NCBI RefSeq assembly: GCF_000264995.1
Contig: NW_006767434.1
Coordinates: forward strand, 1,147,725-1,211,724
From: Punctularia strigosozonata HHB-11173 SS5
Taxonomy: Eukaryota > Basidiomycota > Agaricomycetes > Corticiales > Punctulariaceae
Direction: 5' to 3'
Length of the DNA stretch: 64,000 bases
The notes beneath the pieces were generated by a model that worked only from the letters and a program-made list of their open reading frames with translations, ran no database searches and was not told where the DNA came from. How positions within the stretch are numbered: the first letter of the stretch is position 1; each line of letters opens with the position of its first letter. This document shows, piece after piece, positions 44,201 to 52,423 of the stretch. The translations under genes and the position numbers were made by a program.

Positions 44201-46356
44201 TGGTCTAGGGCTACGATCACTCCGTTCTCCTCCATCGCTTCGGCGTATCGCACCATCATTTGGGACAGTCGTACCTGGTCGAAGATGGATCGGCCAGGGA
44301 TGAAGCCAGCCTGGTCTTTATTCACCATCTGGCCGACGACTTCCGCCAGTTGCATGGCCAGGGCCTTCGTGAGTATTTTATAGTCGGTGTTGAGAAGAGT
44401 TATGGGGCGGTAATTCGCGATGTCTGACTTGTCGCCCTTTTTATATATCGGGCACATCCACCCTTCTGTGAACGTCGAGTTTTCGTCTATTCCGTGTTCT
44501 TGGATGTCGTTGAAGGCGGCCGTCATCGCCGCCAGTACGTTAAAGGATTCCACTTGCGCTTCCTCTTTCTCCTTATGCCTCTCGTCTAGAGTTTTCCATA
44601 CCTCGTATGGGACTCCGTCCAAACCTGTTGCTTTACCGTTCTTAGTGGTCTTCAGGGCTTCTCGCACATGGTGTTCCCTCAAGGGCTCTTCCATCATCTC
44701 TCGTGCATTTTCCGGGAGGCGCCTTTCCTCTGGAACCGAGGCGAGTGCCTTCGCAACGAAATCGTCGTGTTCGCCGGGGCCCCACGAGTCTTTTTCCTGG
44801 TCGCTTTGGATTCGTTCATGGTGATCCCGCGCTATTTTGGCCATTCTGTCCGTTCGGAGCACATACTGGTCAGTCCTATCTAGTTTGCGTAGTCTCATCA
44901 TAAGTTCTCTCGGCTTCTTCTCTTCATTGATGGACGTCCAGTATTTCGAGACGGTTTCTCCGTCCTTCATCCATCTTGCTTGTCTGACCCGTTTCGCATT
45001 TTTCCCCACTTTAGCTCGCAGTCGCTTCACCTTTTCTTCCAGCATGGCAACATTTCTTCGCGGCTCTTCGTCATTTACTCGATCTATCCCCTCTTTCTCC
45101 ATTTCGCTCTGTAGGATTGTCTCCCAGGTCGCTATTTTCCGTCTCGACCGTGACATGATGGCTCCTGTGATCAGCATTCCAGTCGTTATCATGTCTTCCT
45201 TGAAGGCTTTCCACAGTGTTTGTGCGTTCTTTTCCGGTGACCGTTGCTCATGGCTCAGATTTTCAAGGTCGTTTTGCAGTCTTAGGCCTCGCGCCTCGAT
45301 CGCCGCGATCGCATGCCATTCGTTCACGAAACCCAGGGGCCAGGTCCACCTGCCCGACCCATTATAGGGCATTGCTGTCGGTGCGTACTTCATCCAGACT
45401 ATTCGGTGGTCTGACTTGAGGCTCGCGGTTTGACAGCACCATTCATACACATCTTTCCTCCTATCGTCTGCTATGTACATTCTATCCAGCCGCGACATCG
45501 AGCCCGTCGCTTTGCTGATGTATGTGTAGTTTCTCGAGGACGGGTACTCCTCTCTCCATGCATCGTGCACATTTAGCGCTTGTCGGCATTCTCGAAGGGC
45601 CATTACGGCGCTTTCGAGTTCTTTCCTCGGTGGGGCTCGGTCCACGTCGTCTTCGACAACGTTGAAGTCTCCAAGTAGTATGTCTACTTTGGGTATCTTG
45701 TTCTGTCTTCTCGCATCTTTTATTTTGTTCCAGAAGGCCGCGTGGCGGCCTGGTTCATTCGGTGCGTACGTGTTCACGATTGTGACTGTGTCTCGGTCGT
45801 GCCATCTCAGGGTGAGGGCCGTTGCGCGTCCCTCTTCGATCACTTTCACCTCGCAGTTTGCCGTGCTTACTAGGTCTCTGTTCAGCACGAAGGCGACCCC
45901 AGCCGAGTTGGACGCTCGGTCTGGGTCCGGTGAGTTTTGGATCCAAAGCCGTTTCCCATACATGTTGCGCAGGGATTCACATTGTTCGTCTTTCAGGTGC
46001 GTTTCCTGTAGCGCGAGGATGGCGATTTTCTCCTCACGCATCATCGCGTGTAGGTCGTTCCATTTGTTTAGTCGGTTTCCACCCTGTTCTGAGTGTCCGT
46101 TCATGTTTAAGGTTGCAATTTTCAGATGTGCTCGTTTTGCCGTTTTCGGGCTAGTTTTGGCGGGTTCAGGGTCAGCCATCGCCGTGTTTACGGTTCCGCC
46201 TCCGAAAACCCCGGGAGCATCGACGGCGCCGTGCTCGGCGGTTGGAGGGACTGCGCCTCCGCTCGCCAGGGCCCGCGAACCAATGCCAGGACTTAAGACC
46301 GTGTGCCCCGCTGAAGAGGGGGGAAGAGTAGAAGGGGTGAGGTTTGCAGCAGGCAT
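41278..46356 (-). CDS. LINE ORF2: endonuclease, reverse transcriptase, RNase H
   Basis: An unbroken frame of 1692 codons from ATG 46356. Residues about 77-325 are an APE-type endonuclease (KIATLNMNGHS, LQETHLKDEQ, LLGDFNVVEDDVDR, SRLDRMYI, SDHRIVWMKY). The reverse transcriptase covers about 560-880 (NGKATGLDGVPYEVWK, NYRPITLLNTDYKIL, AGFIPGRSIFDQVR, ALDQEKAYDKIDHSYLW, GVRQGDPLSCLLFDLAIEPL, ALFADDTTVYLS). A Cys-rich stretch (CQCDKC..GCKDPNKCC) follows near 1190. RNase H covers about 1290-1430 (VIYTDGSCEKNG, FKTDSMYVIEGL, VKGHSGEEGNEKADALARDG). The catalytic acidic residues of all three enzymes are visible. The C-terminal HxxC-type stretch CAYCGEEESMEHIMIDC is also typical of the clade. The product would nick target DNA and copy the element's RNA there. 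Confidence 0.95.
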   Translation of the reverse strand: MPAANLTPSTLPPSSAGHTVLSPGIGSRALASGGAVPPTAEHGAVDAPGVFGGGTVNTAMADPEPAKTSPKTAKRAHLKIATLNMNGHSEQGGNRLNKWNDLHAMMREEKIAILALQETHLKDEQCESLRNMYGKRLWIQNSPDPDRASNSAGVAFVLNRDLVSTANCEVKVIEEGRATALTLRWHDRDTVTIVNTYAPNEPGRHAAFWNKIKDARRQNKIPKVDILLGDFNVVEDDVDRAPPRKELESAVMALRECRQALNVHDAWREEYPSSRNYTYISKATGSMSRLDRMYIADDRRKDVYEWCCQTASLKSDHRIVWMKYAPTAMPYNGSGRWTWPLGFVNEWHAIAAIEARGLRLQNDLENLSHEQRSPEKNAQTLWKAFKEDMITTGMLITGAIMSRSRRKIATWETILQSEMEKEGIDRVNDEEPRRNVAMLEEKVKRLRAKVGKNAKRVRQARWMKDGETVSKYWTSINEEKKPRELMMRLRKLDRTDQYVLRTDRMAKIARDHHERIQSDQEKDSWGPGEHDDFVAKALASVPEERRLPENAREMMEEPLREHHVREALKTTKNGKATGLDGVPYEVWKTLDERHKEKEEAQVESFNVLAAMTAAFNDIQEHGIDENSTFTEGWMCPIYKKGDKSDIANYRPITLLNTDYKILTKALAMQLAEVVGQMVNKDQAGFIPGRSIFDQVRLSQMMVRYAEAMEENGVIVALDQEKAYDKIDHSYLWATLKKFNMPERFINTVKALYARAETKVMINGTFSETFRVTRGVRQGDPLSCLLFDLAIEPLANMMRADPRLRGFKAPGETERILIALFADDTTVYLSENDKYCDLLDVLERWCKASRARFNKNKTEIIPIGTKEYRDMVRRTRSLDGTGADIPEDVEILNDGQATRLLGAWVGNGIDQATVWTDTVRKIDKELRRWRAAKPTMHAKALVVQMVVGGLTQYKTRVQGMPDSVREELNRSIRSFIWGEGRGSPIAMAELQRPRQEGGIDLLNLQARNEAIWLVWLREYLADHEKRPKWACLADILINNVAPSGLDSYDKVNAFVQAWSVPARGPNAEKLPIEITGMLKVAKKHEVAFDAIRIADSVKEGMPAWCQLGAPRWTYHKGKDKCLKTNHGVETVKNMLAMARRMEELQHSHHRVCQCDKCTLDRERGCKDPNKCCERARTILDRISKRFSTRNNDQGDGLTLTHTRKEKNVQERGRRGTIRFDPSVSLKTCWNDGIRVFAGEQDVTRAPATRLSRPTRGRTAPDEAMVIYTDGSCEKNGTLEAVCGSGVWIPNMPEASRAIKVPGDEHSNQRGEITAVLVALQSTAPFAHILFKTDSMYVIEGLTKHLTKWEDIGWIDIKNADLFKATAFHLRRRSAPTDFLWVKGHSGEEGNEKADALARDGVLKQSADDIDLNVPAEFNLRGARLMSMSQSLLYRGIMSKQGPMDTRRAALAPLDMARHAIADLSGSVLSDEAIWLSTRRKDLRTPIRQFLFRALHNSHRIGGFWRNVPGYSEREKCAYCGEEESMEHIMIDCERSYSTTVWNLVRDAWPEGRGILPRITLGLILGCGALQMNIEDQLSKRDRPAQGRSRLLRILISESAYLVWILRCEHTMGGKSHTPREVQRRWANVVQRRLETDQATASKIIRTSSYIRKVQGTWTGLLAEEQALPENWAKSLEVLVGIKLPGIRRQEYPR

Positions 46357-46790
46357 TTATCCCGTTATACGCGCCCTGCCTTAGGAGCGTCGGGGGAGAC
46401 TATTATCGTCCGGTCTACCGCGGACAGGGACTATGTTGAGTTTTCCTTGGGTGAGCACTCGGGCACTCGCCTTCGTTTCCTCTCAACTTCAGCTTACACG
46501 CGCGGCTCGTCCGATCTAAATAGATCTCCGCTGACACTTTGTCAATGCACCGACCGTACGGGGTACCCGCCATCAGTCCTTCTCCCCGGAGGGAGAAGCT
46601 GTGTATTAGGCGGGCGCCGCCAGATGAGTTCGCGCCACGGCCGGTTGGCGCGTCTCTACAAGTCCCGAGCCTCTTTTTGAAAGGTGCCGAACAGAGCGGC
46701 TTTATATTGGGGTCGTTAGGCAGTCGTACATCGCATCTGTATCTAGTTTTCGTCGCGTTCCTGTCGTTACCGTGTCTCTCGTTCGCTCGT

Positions 46791-48662
46791 CTACATCGCC
46801 CGTCCGCGTCCTCTGCCTCTGAAGGCGCCTCGGGAGTTTCCTCCGCCCCTGCGTCCGTATTCCTGAGCGCGCGGCGATGGGTTCTTCATCGAGCCGAGGA
46901 AACCTTGGGGGATCTGGGTCCTAATGGGGCATAGCCCGTATACATGGTCCACTCCGTAGCAGAAGGTGCATGGGTCCATTACGATTTCGTCCACGGGTCC
47001 TACTTGCGCATGCCAGAAGTTCGTCGTTCTCATAATGGCCTGGACGTCGCGGTACGCGCATGGGAGCGCCGAGTTGATGATCGGTCCGTATATATTGTAG
47101 CGTGGTTGTGGGCGGCCTTTCGGCGCGAGGAAGGGGAGGATCCGGCAGTTAAGGTTCTGCAGGAAGCTGTTCACTTGTCCGATCGCTTTCCTGTCCTTCG
47201 GGTCCATTCCGAGGGCAGCTACTATGTCGGAGGCCTTCTCTGCGAGGGCAACTTGTACGGCGTATAGCATTAGCCCTTCGTCGGCGTCGATCGGGCCTTT
47301 CAGAGTCAGGTAGAAGGACGGGTTCACGACTACGTCGTCGAAGGTGAAGGCGTAGAAGGCGATATCCGCCGTAGCGAAGACCCCCTGCGATAGGATGAGG
47401 GCCCTGTCTTCGGTCGTGAGGGCGGATAGAAGACCCGTGCGCGGCTGTCGCTTGTTCGCCGCGACAGGCAGGATGATTCTGAGGCTTGCCCCTTCCTTGA
47501 GGAAGGCTTGCACCGTCGCCCGTACCTCACCGAAAACGTCTTGGGCTTCGTCGGCTGTTAGGTTGATTCTGTCGAAGATGGTTACTAGTACGTTGTCTCC
47601 GAAATGTTCGTCGTTTTCCGCCCAGTACTTGACTTGCTCCTCCTCGATATCTTCCAGCTGTTGCAGCCGGAATCGCATCTGTGGCGCGGTCCATCCGTTC
47701 GGCGGGACCGGGGCGAGGCGCACCTCAGGGCGTTGCGGGTGGCTTTTCGCAACTTCCGCGTATGCGCGGTTTGCGAGGAGCTGGTCTCCGATGATAGCTA
47801 GTTTCCCTTCCGGGATGCTGTCAGGGGGGGGCGGAGGGAGGTCGCTATCCCGTGAGACGTCGATGTCCACGATCTTGTCCGAGTCTAGGGTGCCTGACGG
47901 TCCCTTCGCTATGGATGTCGAGACGAGGGTCGCGATCTCCTGGCGGCGGCGTTCCGCGTCGCTTTCTTCCGTTCGTTGGCGTGTTTGCTTTTCGTCGCGG
48001 AGGAGTGTTGTTTCGCGGGGGGGGGCCGGCGTTACCTTTCGGGACGCGCTGACCAGAATGAATGGAGGTTCCTCCTCGTGCGAGGAGTCTTCCGGCGCCG
48101 ACATCTGCACATCGTGCATTCTTGGACCTTCGGGCGCGCCGATGACTTCATCCGCGGTCGTGCGGGTCTGCCTCTCGGTCTCGTTCGGTCGAGCTGGGGG
48201 GGCTATCGAAGTTGCGAGGGTGCTGTCAGGGATGCCCAGGTTCGGGTTGGCGGTTCCTGGGTTCTGCATCGCTATCTCCGAGTTCGTTGCATCGGGGGGC
48301 GCTGGGGCGGCTCCCTCGACGGTTTGGTCGATCGGGGCACCTGGGGCGGTGGGGACGTCATTCTCCGTGCGGCTATCGTTGCTGGCATGTGCGGTCGGGT
48401 GGGCGTCCTGGGTATTGGCAGGGGGGGAGACGGCGGCGTTTCGGCTCCCTTCAGTGGAGGACTCGCGAATCGCACTGGGTGCTGGGCCTTGGTCGGCGGA
48501 CTGGGGTGTCACGTCCGTTGCGCCCGTTCCGTCCGTTTCGTTAGGGGGGGCGAGCGTGCTGGGTACCGTGTCGATCACAATTGCGAGGTCGTCTCCGAGG
48601 GTCTCCTTAGCGGTTCCACTCGCCAGGGCCGCTTTGGCTTCCCTAATTGCGTTCGCTAGCAT
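46791..48662 (-). CDS. LINE ORF1: RNA-binding gag-like protein
   Basis: An unbroken frame of 623 codons from ATG 48662. The N-terminal 300 residues are Pro/Thr/Ala/Ser-rich and probably disordered. The middle has an ordered segment (WTAPQMRFRLQQLEDIEEEQ, then YWAENDEHFGDNVLVTIFDR). Near the C terminus a CCHC zinc knuckle (CTFCYGVDHVYGLC) precedes an Arg/Gly-rich tail RGRGRGRAM. This is the layout of Tad-clade ORF1 proteins, which coat the element's RNA. ORF2 begins 434 nt downstream. A 5' neighbouring reading frame ends in a TAG that overlaps this start codon (ATGCTAG), which suggests reinitiation of translation. Confidence 0.9.
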   Translation of the reverse strand: MLANAIREAKAALASGTAKETLGDDLAIVIDTVPSTLAPPNETDGTGATDVTPQSADQGPAPSAIRESSTEGSRNAAVSPPANTQDAHPTAHASNDSRTENDVPTAPGAPIDQTVEGAAPAPPDATNSEIAMQNPGTANPNLGIPDSTLATSIAPPARPNETERQTRTTADEVIGAPEGPRMHDVQMSAPEDSSHEEEPPFILVSASRKVTPAPPRETTLLRDEKQTRQRTEESDAERRRQEIATLVSTSIAKGPSGTLDSDKIVDIDVSRDSDLPPPPPDSIPEGKLAIIGDQLLANRAYAEVAKSHPQRPEVRLAPVPPNGWTAPQMRFRLQQLEDIEEEQVKYWAENDEHFGDNVLVTIFDRINLTADEAQDVFGEVRATVQAFLKEGASLRIILPVAANKRQPRTGLLSALTTEDRALILSQGVFATADIAFYAFTFDDVVVNPSFYLTLKGPIDADEGLMLYAVQVALAEKASDIVAALGMDPKDRKAIGQVNSFLQNLNCRILPFLAPKGRPQPRYNIYGPIINSALPCAYRDVQAIMRTTNFWHAQVGPVDEIVMDPCTFCYGVDHVYGLCPIRTQIPQGFLGSMKNPSPRAQEYGRRGGGNSRGAFRGRGRGRAM

Positions 48663-49641
48663 GGGTTTAGGTTGGGTCTCTTGGTGGTAGGGGTTTTTAG
48701 CTCACCGACGTCCCTGACGGACTTGCGTTTCTTTCCGTTGTCTCCGCTGCTTTTCGCCGGTTCTGAGCTGGGGGGTTTCTCCTCGCCGAGGAGGGCATAC
48801 TGATTGTCGTGTCCTGGGATGCCATTGACTGTGGTCGTGTCTTCGCCGTCGACGTTCTTGTTCTTCCCGCGTCCTATGGTGGGGTTAGGTTTTGTCTCTC
48901 CTGCACGTTTAGGGTTTCTTACCGCGTCCGGCAGCTTTGCCTGTCTTATTCATGCTTGCGAGAGTTGCGGACTTCGCCACATTGCTGGTTGGTTCGGGAG
49001 GCATGTTTAGCAAGGTTCAGTCAGCGGAGTGGTTCGTTCTTGGGCGTGCGGGACAGCGGGTGTCCCGCTTGTCACCCTGCTCTTTCTTAACCCGTTCGGG
49101 GTCAGTCTGGTCAAGGGGGGGTTGTCTTGGTTGCTATCGTCTATGCTTCGTTGTATATTACGGGCCCATCAACTCCTTCATACGTGGTACTTTCTCCCTC
49201 CTGCTCTCCGTGTCAGCTTGTGGTTCCGACTTCGTTCTTGCGTGCATTCGGCTTCTAAATCGGGTTACCATGGACTTCGCCGTTCGGGGGGAGTCGGCTT
49301 TGGGCTTCGCCTCTGGGTTCTCAGGTGGGTCGGTTTTCTCTCTCGGCTGCTCTTTCGCTCCCGGTTCCCCTCGCTGATTTGTATCTTATGAGTCACTCCT
49401 CGAGTTTTCGCGGAGAGACTCATACCATGTGTTTGCACACACGTGCACATTGAATTCGGGCAGAGGCTGTTATGTAGTCTATACTTTGCTTCGCCCTGTC
49501 TGTTCGGCCGGTTAGTTGGTCTATTTGGTTTCAAATGTGTCACTCACCGTCGTCCTGGTCTCGGTCTAGCATGGTCGACAGGTGCGAGATGAGGTTCCAG
49601 GGCACAATGTTCATGCTGATGGGCTGGTCGTCGTCAGGCAT
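48656..49641 (-). CDS. Putative spliced ORF0 in the LINE 5' region (112 aa)
   Basis: Exon 1 (49548-49641) starts at an ATG, encodes MPDDDQPISMNIVPWNLISH and eleven more residues, and ends at a strong donor GTGAGT. Exon 2 (48656-48900) follows an acceptor ACGTGCAG and continues in frame (GETKPNPTIGRGKNK) to a Lys/Arg-rich end (DNGKKRKSVRDV, then TKRPNLNPC). The stop TAG overlaps the ORF1 ATG. The sum, 339 nt, is a whole number of codons. Without splicing exon 1 would stop two codons later and exon 2 would have no start. The intron would be 647 bp, longer than most here. The lack of a known relative makes this inference. A chance open frame before ORF1 is the main alternative. Confidence 0.42.
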
Positions 49642-50240
49642 GGCGGGTTGAGGGGGGTGTTGAGATTGCTTTACGCTCGCTTTATACATCCACTGAGTTT
49701 TGCCGTTATCGTGTATTGGCTTTTGTAGTGGGTTCTATTACGTCTCGGGGGAGCTATGGATTAGGCGCTCTGATCGCCGTCGTGTTAAGCGGTTTCGTCG
49801 CCGCTGTGTTTGTTCGTCTCAGGTTCGCTTGGTCTCGGCTCCCTCTCGTTCTGGTTTAGCTTGACTTCCTTAGTCATGTCTCGCCTGATTTCTTCTTGTT
49901 GAGCTTTTTATTTCGGCGTCTGGGTCTTGACTTGTTGGCCATGTTTGGCTGTGTTCTCGGTATCTTCCGGCGTTCTCCTCGCCGGGTCGTCATCCGCTTC
50001 GCGGTCGTCGCATCCATCCCGCATCTCTCTTGGGTAGGCTCTACAGTGGTATTCGCTAATAGTACTTAGTACATGTTCGGTGTTTTCATAGCCAGGTTGT
50101 CGCCCGCGGGGTGGAACGTGTCCCCCCGTCCCCTCCCAGCTCGAGAGCGTGGGAAAACCTCGCCATGGTGATGGTTAGAGGTAAAGGGAGCCCCGATATC
50201 AGATTCTTCTCCTAGGCCCATCTAGCTATCTGTGAGACCC

Positions 50241-50499
50241 CTAAGAGGCTTGTGGTTCACCTTCGGCCAATCCTACCTCAACACGGAGGCTCTGCGGTCC
50301 CTTGCCTTGCATGATCCCTGAAAGCGCTCCAGATCCCTTCGACTCCTCTTGGTAATGACGTGCAACACCGCTCGATACGCGCAAAGGGCTTGAGAGCTCG
50401 CTTTGCATCGCCTGTTGCTCGCTGCATATACCTCGCTTGCTGTCGGGCACGTCGACGTGCCATGAGGCCTTGCACTCTTGGCACTCTTCGCTGTCATTG
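50241..50499 (-). pseudogene. Isolated 3' gene fragment of unknown family
   Basis: After an acceptor (TTTGACACAG) at 50500 the minus strand reads EECQECKASWHVDVPDSKRG, then ICSEQQAMQSELSSPLRVSS and on to a stop at 50241. The sequence looks like real protein with a CxxC pair, but no start codon or upstream exon is found before the MFS relic at 50745. It may be the last exon of a gene cut off by the duplication, or a gene with a distant first exon. I do not recognise it. Confidence 0.35.
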
Positions 50500-50744
50500 C
50501 TGTGTCAAACGATCAGATCCTTGGAATTATTCTATAATCGACAGTCGTTCAATACACGCCCAGCTATCGAATTATAGAGTCTAGCATGATTTTACGCACA
50601 AATGTACATAGGAAGACAGTAGTGTACCCGACGTTTCCGGTCATATCCGATTGATGCAAAGTAGTGAACAGAACACTCTGAACCCATCTCATCCCATCAT
50701 CGTACAAGCGGGGTCGACGTCAACGTACACTAGTAACAACGACT

Positions 50745-51240
50745 ATTGAGAATTCACCTCGCGTTTCTCGGCCCTCTCCTGCCCACCCTTCCACAGCACG
50801 AGAAGCGGGAGCGCCTGGATTAATGACTCTAACATGCGCGATGATAACATAATGTGGTGTGCGTTTCGGCATACGGTCGGCATTGGATATCGAGGTTGGA
50901 GGGAAACCGCGAGGACCCCATCCACGTTCTCTCCGCCGTGTCGTGTTTGTGGTTGTAGCATACGTTGCCAACCGGGTTGCAATGATGAAGAGATTATCAG
51001 CCTCCGGGGGCGAGGGCTTCTGACGTTTACTCTGGCATCGTCGTCCAATACATGTCTTCAGCGCTCTGAACGCGAACACGTCCTTTTCTTGCACTTGGAT
51101 CCGTCATTATGCCTACGATTCAATTCGGACGATCCTGGAGGACGACAAGGGCGGTCTTGGGCATTGATAGCCCGTTCCACTTCATCCCGTCGTGAGAGGG
51201 GATGGTTCGTGCTCTGCTTAGATGCTGAATACCTATTGCT
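50745..51240 (-). pseudogene. Relic of the MFS locus: 3' end joined to upstream flank
   Basis: The part at 50745-50805 matches the end of the MFS transporter gene: on the minus strand LLVLWKGGQERAEKREVNSQ corresponds to LLVLWKGGQWREAAEKREAR at 37745-37830. From about 50815 to 51215 it matches the MFS gene's upstream flank at 40090-40590. The 2.2 kb between them is absent, so an internal deletion has joined the last codons to the promoter region. The orientation is the same as the intact gene's. It is non-functional. The intact gene shows what was lost. Confidence 0.75.
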
Positions 51241-51273
51241 GTCATGCTCAGAATTGACCGATATGACAGAAGG

Positions 51274-51350
51274 AGTGTAGGGCTGTTCCTGTTTAGGGAC
51301 CGTGCCCGGTAATATACCTACCTGCCTATCTATCTACCTACCTACCTACA
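51274..51350. repeat. One-armed copy of the 14.46-kb inverted-repeat element
   Basis: From AGTGTAGGGCTGTTCCTG through TTTAGGGACCGTGCCCGGTA and into a TACC-rich simple repeat, this is the reverse complement of 14447-14503. The other arm of the hairpin is missing; the match stops abruptly at about 51274. Confidence 0.78.
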
Positions 51351-51587
51351 TAGTTTTTATACAAGGAGCCCCTGTCTTGTCAGGCCTATATCCGCACAAG
51401 TGCCTTCGCGCACAGCCTTGTAAGGTACCGCTAGACTCTCGACAGCATGTCACTGAGCCGATGCAACCGCTACACAACCAGTGAACAGACTATACAGCGC
51501 GTGCAGCTCCGGTCAACGATATAAACGACATGGTGATGAACGATTAAGCCAAAAAGGACGCGACGCGGATCGCCTCTAGCGTTCGTG

Positions 51588-52394
51588 ATGCGCAGACTTC
51601 CACCCGAAATTATCGACATAATCATCGAACACGCGTGTTCGACGGACCACCGAGCCGCCCCCGTCCTCCTGCTGGTCTCGAAGTCCATTCATACCCTCAC
51701 TCTTCGCCACCGCTACCATAGCGTCGCACTCTATGGTTTTTCCGCACTGCGCGACTTTCTACGCCACCTAGAAGCCGCCGCCTTGGAGCACCGGCGTATC
51801 ATACGACTCCTCGTGTCCGATCGCCCACGAGGCGCATGCATGGCGAAGCAGCGGCCCGTGCTGGACACGTCCCGGAGAAACAGGAAACGATTCATTGCAG
51901 CCTTGAAGACTCTCCTGGACCGCGAGTCAAACTCGGGCGTAGAGGCGTTCTCCTGCATCCTCTTCGACTGCTACCCATCGGACGCGCTGCAAGACGCGTT
52001 GCAGCATATAGAAGGAAGATTCCCCGCGTTGCAGGATGCTGGGATATACCAGGGTGCTGGTGGAGAGCACGGATTGGCGTTGGCGCTGATACCGAGGTTG
52101 CGCCGGTTGACCCTGGTTAACGACGACTCGGGTATCGAAGACCGGTTGCGTCTCCTGTCCATGGTAGGAGATGACGATGACGTCGACCAAGCGGACGATA
52201 ACGCAGGACCTGATATATCGGCGCCTGCCCAGCAGGAGAGACTTGCGGCGTTGTCAACGGAAACGGCTGGTGTATTCGCTGAAATTGGGTGGGACAGGCG
52301 CAACAGTTTCGCTGTCGATGTGCATGTGGGCTGCGGTGCATCATGTGTAGTGAATATATGGGAGTCGGGCAAGTCGACATGTAGACTCGCTTAG
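51588..52394 (+). CDS. F-box-like protein C (268 aa)
   Basis: A single exon from ATG 51588 to the TAG at 52392-52394. The N terminus MRRLPPEIIDIIIEHAC, then PVLLLVSKSIHTLTLRHRYH, is an F-box of a type different from proteins A and B. The rest has the alternating hydrophobic pattern of Leu-rich regions (LQDALQHIEGRFPALQDAGI, LALIPRLRRLTLVND). The end is acidic (GDDDDVDQADDNAGPD) and then short and hydrophobic. The likely role is as an SCF ubiquitin-ligase adaptor with unknown substrate. The gene is convergent with DUF202 gene B; their stops are only about 30 bp apart, so the two transcripts probably overlap at their 3' ends. Confidence 0.65.
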   Translation: MRRLPPEIIDIIIEHACSTDHRAAPVLLLVSKSIHTLTLRHRYHSVALYGFSALRDFLRHLEAAALEHRRIIRLLVSDRPRGACMAKQRPVLDTSRRNRKRFIAALKTLLDRESNSGVEAFSCILFDCYPSDALQDALQHIEGRFPALQDAGIYQGAGGEHGLALALIPRLRRLTLVNDDSGIEDRLRLLSMVGDDDDVDQADDNAGPDISAPAQQERLAALSTETAGVFAEIGWDRRNSFAVDVHVGCGASCVVNIWESGKSTCRLA

Positions 52395-52423
52395 GGTGTA
52401 ACATGATACGATCGCTGGTGCAT

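Larger units (their letters stand above)
40759..50194 (-). mobile_element. Full-length Tad-like LINE with 14-bp target duplication
   Basis: Both ends are defined. GATATCAGATTCTT occurs at 40745-40758 and again at 50195-50208. On the minus strand the element ends in a run of about ten A next to the left copy. Between them lie about 9.4 kb: a 5' region of about 1.5 kb, ORF1 (46791-48662), ORF2 (41278-46356) and a 3' UTR of about 500 bp that carries a nested 357-bp MITE. ORF2 has endonuclease, reverse transcriptase and RNase H domains, the order of the fungal Tad1 clade. Both frames are open from end to end, and the target duplication is perfect. The insertion is therefore recent, and the copy looks able to code for its own enzymes. 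Clade assignment is from domain order, not from a tree. Confidence 0.93.

Noticed and set aside
45662-46384. 240-codon plus-strand frame opposite LINE ORF2
   Set aside because: It lies over the endonuclease domain read on the minus strand and has no protein pattern of its own.
47395-48690. 431-codon plus-strand frame opposite LINE ORF1
   Set aside because: Antisense shadow; the minus strand has the CCHC knuckle and ORF1 layout.
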